Positions 1 through 6,800 of a DNA stretch of 9,806 bases are shown here, piece after piece. The DNA is from Acetobacteraceae bacterium (GTDB lineage Bacteria; Pseudomonadota; Alphaproteobacteria; Acetobacterales; Acetobacteraceae): NCBI GenBank assembly GCA_003506895.1, contig DNXO01000084.1, positions 242,878 through 252,683 of the forward strand, given 5' to 3'. Within the stretch, counting starts at the first letter, position 1; every line of letters begins with the position of its first letter. The position numbers and the translations under genes are program-made. Under the pieces are notes generated by a model. It saw nothing but the letters and a program-made list of their open reading frames with translations, did no database searches and was not told the origin of the DNA.

Positions 1-235
1 CATCGGCAACGGCTGGTTCGGCGGTTTGCTGCCTGCCTCGATGTTCGCGATGAATGCGCAGAACGGCAGCATCTATTTCGGGCTGTGGTATCCGATCGTC
101 ATCGCCGGCGCGACCGTCGTCATCGGGATGCTGTTCATTCCGGAAACCAACAAGCGTGACATCTTCGCGGGCGATTCCTCGGTTCACCCGGGGGATACGG
201 TGGTCGAGTTCGATCCGAACGCCGCTGATTACTGA
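1..235 (+). CDS. MFS transporter, metabolite:H+ symporter (MHS) family, C-terminal fragment
   Basis: This is the last 77 or so residues of an inner-membrane secondary transporter; the start lies left of the window. The open frame runs from base 2 and ends at TGA 233-235. The readable part starts IGNGWFGGLLPASMFAMNA, continues with a hydrophobic helix (LWYPIVIAGATVVIGMLFI) and ends in a polar cytoplasmic tail beginning PETNKRDI. A GN-GWFGG-LP segment before the last helix and a PET-(K/N)-x-x-D(I) end after it are typical of the MHS branch of the major facilitator superfamily (proline/betaine, alpha-ketoglutarate, citrate and shikimate symporters). These use the proton gradient to import organic acids or osmolytes. 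The substrate cannot be told from this tail. The gene is followed by a strong hairpin and T-run, so it is the last gene of its transcript. Confidence 0.85.
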   Translation, partial: IGNGWFGGLLPASMFAMNAQNGSIYFGLWYPIVIAGATVVIGMLFIPETNKRDIFAGDSSVHPGDTVVEFDPNAADY

Positions 236-256
236 TCGACCGCTTGCGGTTGGAAA

Positions 257-295
257 GCGCCCATTCCCGCTTTGGCGGGGGTGGGCGTTCTTGTT
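257..295 (+). terminator. Rho-independent terminator of the MHS transporter gene
   Basis: A 14-bp stem pairs 257-270 (GCGCCCATTCCCGC) with 275-288 (GCGGGGGTGGGCGT), including a few G-T wobbles, around a TTTG tetraloop. It is followed directly by the T-rich stretch TTCTTGTT. It starts 21 bases after the stop codon of the transporter gene, the right place and polarity for intrinsic termination of that transcript. Confidence 0.75.
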
Positions 296-405
296 GCGGT
301 CATCGCCCGACGACAACCATCATACGGACTTTTGCTCGGACTCTTACGGAATGTTGCCAGGGCAAATCACATCCACCGTTGCTATTCAGGCATTTTGGGC
401 GCTTC

Positions 406-463
406 GCGCGGCGGGTCAGACGTTCCGATCCCATGTCGCACCGTTGGGTGAAACCCGCCGCGC
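406..463. repeat. 11-bp perfect inverted repeat with 36-nt spacer
   Basis: GCGCGGCGGGT at 406-416 is exactly complementary to ACCCGCCGCGC at 453-463. The spacer can form a further short CCCA/TGGG pairing (430-433 with 445-448). There is no T-run on either side, so it does not look like a terminator. It sits in the middle of a gene-free gap and could be a structured RNA, a protein-binding palindrome or a remnant of a mobile repeat. Confidence 0.55.
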
Positions 464-588
464 CAATCCTGGCTGATCCGCGATGGATCCCTGGCCGGTT
501 ACTCTCGCCTCCCCAGACCACGACACCGGCTCCGACCAGAGCGTGATCCGCGTGGCCTGAATCACTGAAGCGGTGAAACACGGGATTG

Positions 589-619
589 AAAAAACGCTGA
601 GAGCGGCTCCACGAGCCGC
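589..619 (-). terminator. Possible terminator of the PPOX-like gene
   Basis: Read on the minus strand, a perfect 7-bp stem (GCGGCTC, loop GTG, GAGCCGC; plus-strand 603-619) lies 12 bases after the stop codon of the PPOX-like gene. It is followed, after 8 bases, by a run of six T residues (589-594 on the plus strand as A). The gap between stem and T-run is larger than ideal, so termination is plausible but not certain. Confidence 0.5.
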
Positions 620-631
620 CCCGCTCCGGTC

Positions 632-1156
632 TTACGGCTCCCCGAACGTCGCGATCCGGTCGATCCCGCAGAAGAACAACACACGTTTCTCGTCGATCTT
701 CGGGTCGCGCAGTCCATACGGTCCTGGTTGCCCGGTATATTTGGACCAGATCTTGTCGGTCTGCCGCGTCACGTAATCGCCGCCGTCGTCCCACTCCCGC
801 AGCTCGCGTCGGACGGTGCATTTGATCTGCACCCAATGATACGGGTTCTTCGGGTTCACCAGCAGGATCGACAGCTTCGGATTGTCCCGTATCCACTGGC
901 ACTTGTTGCGGTGCGACGCTGTGTTCACCAAAATCTCCCCGTCCGCATGGTCGAACCACATAGGCGTCAGGCTGGGACGGCCATCCGGGCCGGTAACCGC
1001 CAGGGTCATCGTGACCGGTTCATCCAGCAACTGCCGGTAGATCGGCGGAAGATCATCCAGGCTGGCAGCCTTGCGCTTATCGCCGACAGCAAACTGGCCT
1101 TCCTGCAAGCCCTGCGCGACGTGGCGGAAATTCGCGATGGTAAAGCTGTCTGCCAT
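632..1156 (-). CDS. Pyridoxamine 5'-phosphate oxidase-like (PPOX/FMN-binding split-barrel) protein
   Basis: A 174-residue soluble protein. The core follows the PPOX split-barrel pattern: MTLAVTGPDGRPSLTPMWF (residues 50-68) is a first strand pair with the conserved G-x-P...TP-x-W-F. It is followed by G-E-I-L-V-N-T (73-79), a positively charged segment SHRNKCQWIRDNP (81-93) that in this family contacts the cofactor phosphate, and the strand SILLVNPKNPYHWVQI (96-111). Relatives bind FMN, F420 or haem and reduce or bind small molecules; the cofactor here cannot be settled from sequence. The first 40 residues form a helical leader seen in longer members. The C-terminus ends in a strand (RVLFFCGIDRIATFG) that closes the barrel. 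ATG 1154-1156 is preceded at 9 bases by an AGGGAG ribosome site (plus 1165-1170). The gene is divergent from the substrate-binding protein gene. A true pyridoxamine phosphate oxidase (PdxH) is unlikely because its substrate-binding C-terminal signature is not seen. Confidence 0.85.
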   Translation of the reverse strand: MADSFTIANFRHVAQGLQEGQFAVGDKRKAASLDDLPPIYRQLLDEPVTMTLAVTGPDGRPSLTPMWFDHADGEILVNTASHRNKCQWIRDNPKLSILLVNPKNPYHWVQIKCTVRRELREWDDGGDYVTRQTDKIWSKYTGQPGPYGLRDPKIDEKRVLFFCGIDRIATFGEP

Positions 1157-1189
1157 GTTCGTTGCTCCCTGGTGTTTCTATTTGACGGC

Positions 1190-1219
1190 AGGATAGGCAA
1201 GCCCCGCCCGCGAGGGCAA
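1190..1219 (-). promoter_or_regulatory. Candidate sigma-70 promoter of the PPOX-like gene
   Basis: On the minus strand a -35-like TTGCCC (plus 1214-1219) and a -10-like TATCCT (plus 1190-1195) are separated by 18 bases. They would give a leader of roughly 27 bases before the ATG at 1156. Each box matches four of six consensus positions, so this is only a plausible assignment in GC-rich DNA. Confidence 0.3.
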
Positions 1220-1313
1220 CAGCGAGGCGAATCCGGGTTACGCGTTTTTCATGGTGGCCGGCGCTCGCGACCGTCTAGGCTTTCCTGGCAGGCCCGCGAA
1301 CAGGGCCGCATAC

Positions 1314-1319
1314 AGGGAG
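1314..1319 (+). promoter_or_regulatory. Ribosome binding site fixing the start of the substrate-binding protein
   Basis: AGGGAG ends 9 bases before ATG 1329-1331. The frame is open upstream to 1251. Only the 1329 start has this site and directly yields an export signal with twin arginines, so it is preferred over the longer version. Confidence 0.7.
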
Positions 1320-1328
1320 TCCAACACC

Positions 1329-2543
1329 ATGATTCACAGAAGAACCTTGCTTACCAGTGCCGCCGCGGCGGGCTTTATTCCCGCCGCTCCCGCGATCCTC
1401 CGAGCCGCCGAGATACCGGGGGTGACGGCTACGGAAATTCGCATCGGTAACACGATCCCTTACAGCGGGCCGGCCTCTGCCTACGGCACCATCGGCAAGG
1501 CCATTGCCGCGCGGTTCAAGATGGCGAACGACGAGGGCAGCTTCAGCGGCCATAAAATCAAATTCATGTCTTATGACGACGGCTACAGCCCGCCGAAGAC
1601 CGTGGAGCAGACGCGCCGCCTGGTCGAAGAGGATCAGGTCGCCGCGCTGTTCGCGGATCTGGGCACGCCGACGAACTCGGCGATCGTGCGCTATGTCAAC
1701 CAGAAGAAAGTGCCGCACCTGTTTCTTGCCACCGGGGCGGACAAATGGGGTGATTACAAGGAAACGCCTTGGACGATCGGCTGGCAGCCAAGCTATGTCA
1801 CCGAGGCGCAGGTCTATGCCAAGTATATCCAGGCTCAGAAGCCGAATGCCAAGATCGGCATCCTGTATCAGAACGACGATTTCGGAAAAGACTACCTTCA
1901 CGGCGTGCGCGACGTGCTGAAGGGCAACTACGACAAGCAGGTAACCCAGGTTTCGTACGAAGTCACGGATGCGACCATCGACAGCCAGCTTGTCAGCCTG
2001 CAATCCGCCGGCATTGATGTACTGATGACGGTCGCTACCCCCAAGTTCGCGGCGCAGGCGATCCGCAAGGTGGCGGAGATGAATTGGAAGCCGATGCACG
2101 TCCTTACCGGGGTGTCCGTGTCCGTCGGCGCCGTCATGATCCCGGCGGGGCCGCGAAACGGCGTTGGCATCATCAGTTCCGCCTATCTGAAGGACCCAAC
2201 GGATCCGCGATGGGATAACGATGCCGGTATGAAGGAGTGGCGAGCCTTCATGGCGAAATACTATCCCGAGGGTGATGTGAAGGATGGCGGCAACGTCTCT
2301 GCCTTTGCGTTGACCCACACGATGCTGCATGTACTGAACCAGTGCGGGAACGATTTCTCGCGGGCGAACCTGATGAAGCAGGCGACCAGTCTAAAGGATG
2401 TGGAGAATCCGGTTCTTCTGCCGGGAATCAAGATCAATACCAGCCCGACGAACTACCACCCGGTCCGGCAGCTTCAGTTGATACGGTGGACGGGGACGAC
2501 CTGGGATCTGTTTGGGGACGTGCTGTCGGGCGCCGCTGCCTGA
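1329..2543 (+). CDS. ABC transporter substrate-binding protein, branched-chain amino acid type (Peripla_BP_6)
   Basis: A 404-residue periplasmic binding protein. Residues 1-27 are an export signal: MIHRRTLLTS, then an Ala-rich hydrophobic stretch, with cleavage likely near the AILRAAE segment. The RR-T-L-L start looks Tat-like, but Sec export is not excluded. The mature part has the type I periplasmic fold of the LivJ/LivK-like family. It begins with the strand IRIGNTIPYSGPASAYGTIGKA (residues 38-59), whose P-x-SGP segment contacts ligand. Then come the I-K-F-M-S-YDD-x-Y-x-P strand (77-88), the T-V-E-Q-TRRLVE helix, the LGTPTN hinge (111-116), and an A-K-I-G-I-L-YQNDD-F-GKDY segment at the start of lobe two. 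Length is normal for the family. Relatives bind amino acids, aromatic acids, amides or urea and hand them to a membrane permease; the ligand is not predictable here. No permease or ATPase gene is adjacent, so it is an orphan in this window. A large hairpin follows the stop. Confidence 0.92.
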   Translation: MIHRRTLLTSAAAAGFIPAAPAILRAAEIPGVTATEIRIGNTIPYSGPASAYGTIGKAIAARFKMANDEGSFSGHKIKFMSYDDGYSPPKTVEQTRRLVEEDQVAALFADLGTPTNSAIVRYVNQKKVPHLFLATGADKWGDYKETPWTIGWQPSYVTEAQVYAKYIQAQKPNAKIGILYQNDDFGKDYLHGVRDVLKGNYDKQVTQVSYEVTDATIDSQLVSLQSAGIDVLMTVATPKFAAQAIRKVAEMNWKPMHVLTGVSVSVGAVMIPAGPRNGVGIISSAYLKDPTDPRWDNDAGMKEWRAFMAKYYPEGDVKDGGNVSAFALTHTMLHVLNQCGNDFSRANLMKQATSLKDVENPVLLPGIKINTSPTNYHPVRQLQLIRWTGTTWDLFGDVLSGAAA

Positions 2544-2564
2544 TTGGCTGGCACCGGCTTTCAA

Positions 2565-2609
2565 TGATCACCGGGCCGCGGGCCGCCTGCCCCCGCGACC
2601 CGGTGATCA
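2565..2609. terminator. Long hairpin between convergent genes, probable bidirectional terminator
   Basis: TGATCACCGGG (2565-2575) pairs perfectly with CCCGGTGATCA (2599-2609). After one mismatch, CGCGGG (2577-2582) pairs with CCCGCG (2592-2597), leaving a 9-base loop. It starts 21 bases after the stop of the substrate-binding protein and lies 50 bases beyond the stop of the convergent acyltransferase gene. The T-tracts on both sides are weak (GAGTCCTTTC on the plus side), so it may act as a strong stem or as an mRNA 3'-end stabiliser rather than a textbook terminator. Confidence 0.6.
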
Positions 2610-2659
2610 GAGTCCTTTCAGCGCATCCGAAAACCTCATTGACCGCCTGATTGAATGCT

Positions 2660-3691
2660 TCAGGACCGCTGTAGCACCGGACGAACGATGGCGGCTCGTA
2701 GCCATCGCTCTCCGGTGACTGCCGTGCTGAGCAATGGAATGCGCCGAGCGATATGATACAGCACGATCGGGGCTACCAGTCCCGCCAGGAAACACAAGGT
2801 GAATATGACGGGCAAGCTGGTAATCCCGGCTTTCGTCAACGCGGTACGGACGCCTGCGCTGGCGATGATGTGCCATAGATAAATGGTATAGGAATACTCC
2901 CCGATGGCCGCCAGCACGCCGATGCGTGGAAAGCGCTGAAGCAGTACGAGCACAAAACTCATCCCCGCCAGCGCTGCCGGTAATTGCAGCAGATCGACCC
3001 CAACGGTGAGTCCCCATAAGCCGAGTTGTTGGGCAAGCAGGACGATGACAACGATGCCAATCGCGACATCGCCCATTTGGCGGTCCCGCAACAGAACTTG
3101 TCGTTCCCGCAAGATGATGCCGAACAGGAAGTATGGCCCGAGGTAGGAAACGCCATAGAGACTGAAGAAAGTTGGAAGTGGGACACCCGCCTGCGCGACC
3201 ATGATCGTCGCCAACGCGATGAGCACCAAAGCATTCACGCTGGGCCGGATGTAGGCATCCAGTATCGACGTAATCGCAAACAAAAGGATTAACGCCTGAA
3301 TATACCAAAGATGGGCAAAACTGAAGAATACCGCCGCCAAAAGAGTTGTTTCGTCGCCGTATGCCCGCCGCCGCAATGCCAGTTCAACAACCGTCACGAA
3401 CAACAACGGAACGACCAGCCGGCGCGCTTTCTTGACCCAGAATTGGCCGAAGTCTTCCCGTGTGAGCCTCTTGCCAGCGTAAAGGTAGCCCGACAGTGCC
3501 GTGAATAGCGGTATTCGCAGGAATTCGACGCTCCGCATCACGTAATGCCAGTCGGATGTCATCGGCAGGTGCAGGCCGTTGGTCTCGGCATCTCCGACGA
3601 CATGCAGCGCGATGATCAGCAAGCATGCCAATCCGCGTACGCTGTTCATGTTCGCCGGAACGTCGGTTTGGCGCTGGGTAGGATAGGCCAT
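2660..3691 (-). CDS. Acyltransferase-3 family integral membrane protein
   Basis: A 343-residue inner-membrane protein with about ten hydrophobic helices. It belongs to the acyltransferase-3 family (OafA/NodX/WecH type), which moves acetyl or other acyl groups onto sugars of exopolysaccharide, O-antigen or related glycans. The family signature is near the N-terminus: SVRGLACLLIIALHV (residues 17-31), with Arg19 and the conserved His30 at the end of helix 1. This is followed by FLRIPLFTALSGYLYAGK (57-74, the F-x-x-LSG-x-L motif of helix 2), HLWYIQALILLF (127-138) and IGEYSYTIYLWH (263-274, with a conserved late His). No SGNH extracellular domain follows, so this is the short form. The frame begins with ATG at 3691. 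Met15 (ATG at 3649) immediately precedes the conserved block and is an equally good start, since neither has a clear ribosome site. No glycan genes are adjacent, so the acceptor is unknown. Base composition is noticeably lower in GC than in the flanking genes. Confidence 0.9.
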   Translation of the reverse strand: MAYPTQRQTDVPANMNSVRGLACLLIIALHVVGDAETNGLHLPMTSDWHYVMRSVEFLRIPLFTALSGYLYAGKRLTREDFGQFWVKKARRLVVPLLFVTVVELALRRRAYGDETTLLAAVFFSFAHLWYIQALILLFAITSILDAYIRPSVNALVLIALATIMVAQAGVPLPTFFSLYGVSYLGPYFLFGIILRERQVLLRDRQMGDVAIGIVVIVLLAQQLGLWGLTVGVDLLQLPAALAGMSFVLVLLQRFPRIGVLAAIGEYSYTIYLWHIIASAGVRTALTKAGITSLPVIFTLCFLAGLVAPIVLYHIARRIPLLSTAVTGERWLRAAIVRPVLQRS

Positions 3692-3860
3692 GGCGTCCGG
3701 GTACCTGCAGTGGGTGCTGGAAGCGTTCCTGCCGACTGGATCCGGCGGCTATCAGCTCAACCGCTTATAAAGGCCCCACCGCGTCGCGCAGCGCACAAGT
3801 TGCGTGGCTGACGAAACTGTTATCCTGCGAAGACAGCCGTGGCGCCTGGTTGGCCTGCCT

Positions 3861-6800
3861 TTACTCCGCTGCCAAGGCCCGCATGCCCACGCGTCGCAGC
3901 GCCCGGTCGATCCACTGTGCTGTCAGCTTTTCCTGCGTGCCGTTCTGGCCAAGCCGCTCATGCAGGGCCGGGAAATCCACCCGGTCCAGCGCCTGATCCT
4001 GGTTGAAGCAGGAAAACACGACCGTCCGCGTCCCCGTCACCGGATCGATCTGCGGCTGCAGGCACTGGGCGCAGACCTCTTTCATCATGCACTGCATGGG
4101 GGAGTTGATCGACCCGATCGCGCTATGCCCCGGCTTCAGATAAGGCGCCAGCACGCCATGGCGGGCCACACCGACCGCTTGCATCATGCGGTCGGAGCCG
4201 ATGACGATCATATGTTCCGCATCGGCCAGCGGCACACCCTGGTCACCCAGCGTGCCAGATCCATAGGCGGCCATGGCTTGCACGATGTTGCCGACGAAGG
4301 TGCGGTCCTGTGGGCGGTCCGGGTTGGGGGCGAAGCCCGGCGCCTCATCGCAGCACCAGACGATGACGTCGGCGGCGCGCTCGATCTCCGGCACTTTATA
4401 GCGGTCGCGCAGGGCCTTGTAGCCGGCGAAGTAGATCACCTTGGACCCGGCATCGCGTGTCGCCGCGCCGATGGAGAACAGCACCGCGTTGCCCAGGCCA
4501 CCACCAACAAGCGCGACAGTGGTGTTCGGATGGATCTCCGTCGCCGTGCCGGTGGGGCCCATCAGGATCACCTGCTCTCCGGGAGTCAGCATGGCGCACA
4601 GGTCGGAGCTGCCGCCCATCTCCAGCGCGATGACGCTGACCAGCCCGGCATCCGGATCGGTCCAGGCGCCGGTCATCGCCAGGCCTTCCATGTTCAGCAG
4701 GGTGCGGCCGATGCCCGGTTCGTCGTCGTGGGCGGCCAGGACCTCGAAGTTCTGCAACCGGTAAAACTGCCCCGGCCGGAACGCCCTTGCCGCCGCCGGC
4801 GCTCGGATGACCACCTCGACAATGGTCGGCGTCAGCCGGTTAACCGCATGCACCGTCGCGGTCAGCGTGTCGCGCGCGGTGGCGATCAACTCCGACCCCG
4901 ACACACTCGTCGCTGGCAGAGCGGCCAGCGCGCGTGAGACGACCGGATAGCCACGCTTCGCCCCGCCCATTGCCTTGACGACGTTGCCGAAGAAGCTGGG
5001 ATGCAGGTCGCCGAAGAAGCTGATGAAGCGACCGTTCTCAGCGCGGTGCATCAGCACATGCGCCTGATCGGGCTTCGACAGGCCGCGCACCGGCTCGACC
5101 TTCTGGCCATTCTCGTCCACCGCCTGGAAGTAGCGGCCGTCGAGCTGGATGCGATGATCCTCGCGCGCCAGCACGGTGTTCGGCTGAGTTCCGGCGGCGA
5201 CAAGGATCGCCTTCGCGGGCAGGGTCGCCTCCGATCCGTCGGCGTGTTTCACCCGTAGGCCGGCCGCGTGGCCGTAGCTGTCGGTTTCCACCGCGACCGG
5301 GGTCAGGCCCTCGGCGAAGCGGACGGCTTCCTCCATCGCCTTGGCGACTTCTTCATGGTTCAGCGTGTAGGACGGGCTGTCCACCAAGCGGCGGCGATAG
5401 GCGACGGTGGCACCGCCCCAACTGTCCAGCAGCGCGGCCAAGCGGGGCGTGCGCCCTTCGGCCGCGGCGGCGTCGCGTTCAGAACGGATCGCGGCGGCGT
5501 GGGTCAGGAATTCATCGGCGGTCTGGGCTTCTTCCGCCGTCCAGCGGGCACGGACCGCCGCTTCACCCTTGTCGGAAACCAGCGCGCGATAACGCAGGGC
5601 GAACTTCTCCACCTGTCGGACGTAGTAGGCCAGGCTCTCGGTCGCGGTGTCGATCGCGGTCAGCCCGCCGCCGATCACCACCACCGGCATGCGAAGCTGC
5701 AGGTTGGCGATCGAGGACTTCTTCGCCGCCCCGGTCAGTTGCAGCGCCATCAGGAAGTCGGACGCCTGACGGACCCCACGGGCGAGGCCGTTCGGGATGT
5801 CCAGCACGGTCGGCTTGCCGGCGCCCATGCACAGGGCGATATGGTCGAAGCCCATCGCCCAGGCGTCGTCCATCGACAGCGTCGCGCCACCGCCAAAGCG
5901 GATGCCGCCGAAATGCGCGAACTGCGCCCGGCGCTCCAGCAGCAGGCGCACCAGCTTCAGGTAGTTCTTGTTCCAGCGGACGGTGATGCCGTACTCGGCC
6001 ACGCCGCCGAACCCGGCCATCACCCGGTCGTCCAGGTTCTCGAACACCGTCTCCACATCGCGCACCGGTGCGGAAACATCGAAGGTCAGCGGCTCGATCT
6101 TCAATCCGTCCACCGCGACGATGGTGTGACCGTCGTTCATCAGGTGATGCGCCAGGGTGAACCCGGCCGGGCCGAGGCCGACGATCAGCACCTTCCGGCC
6201 GCTATCGGGGCGAGGCAGCGGACGGCGGATGTCCAGCGGGTTCCAGCGCGTCAGAAGGGCGTAGATCTCGAAGCCCCAAGGCAGTTTCAGCACGTCCTTC
6301 AGGACCGAGGTCTCGGCTTGGGGAATATCGACCGCTTCCTGCTTCTGGTAGATGCAGGCCTTCATGCAGTCGTTGCAGATGCGGTGGCCGGTGGCCGCCA
6401 TCATCGGGTTGTCGATCGCGATGGTGGCGAAAGCGCCCAGCACATGGCCGGCGGCGCGCAGCGTGTGCATCTCGGAGATTTTCTCGTCCAGCGGGCAGCC
6501 GGCGAGGGTGACGCCGAACACCGACTTCTGAAACGCGCCGGTCTTGCGGTCCTTGAGTCCCTGGCTGCACGAGTCCTTGCCCTGGGTGTGGCACCAGATG
6601 CAGTAGTTCACCTGATCCAGCGCCTGCTGGGTGTTCATGCCGGAATCGGTCAGGGCAAACCCCTCGCGGTGGCGCCAATCGTGCTCCGGCAGGCGCAGCA
6701 TGGTGACGCCGTCGCGTACGATGGTCTCGACCGGCACCAGATGCTGGGGATCGACCCGGTGCGGAACGCGGAACAGCGTGCCGCCCTGGTGGTAGGCCTT

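Larger units (their letters stand above)
236..631. other. Intergenic gap without a credible gene
   Basis: These 396 bases lie between the transporter stop and the 3' end of the PPOX-like gene. Beyond the two terminator candidates and the inverted repeat at 406-463 I see no gene. The frames open here, on either strand, give low-complexity Arg/Pro/Gly-rich peptides of no recognisable family. No tRNA cloverleaf is apparent. The stretch could be a decayed gene or an unrecognised small RNA locus, but nothing decides between these. Confidence 0.5.

Noticed and set aside
300..959. A 219-codon minus-strand frame covering the gap and half of the PPOX-like gene
   Set aside because: Its upstream half overlaps the PPOX gene out of frame, and the part in the gap resembles nothing recognisable. 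It may be residual decayed sequence, but this cannot be supported.
1291..1307. Short GGCCC/GGGCC hairpin upstream of the substrate-binding protein gene
   Set aside because: Only 5 bp with a 7-base loop in GC-rich DNA; this is expected by chance, and no riboswitch-like context is visible.
1275..2330. A 351-codon minus-strand frame opposite the substrate-binding protein
   Set aside because: The plus-strand gene has a signal peptide, ribosome site and clear family motifs, and the opposite frame has none.
3804..4937. A 377-codon plus-strand frame opposite the 3' part of the oxidoreductase
   Set aside because: Same antisense artefact; its composition is dominated by His, Arg, Asp and Gly and it matches no family.
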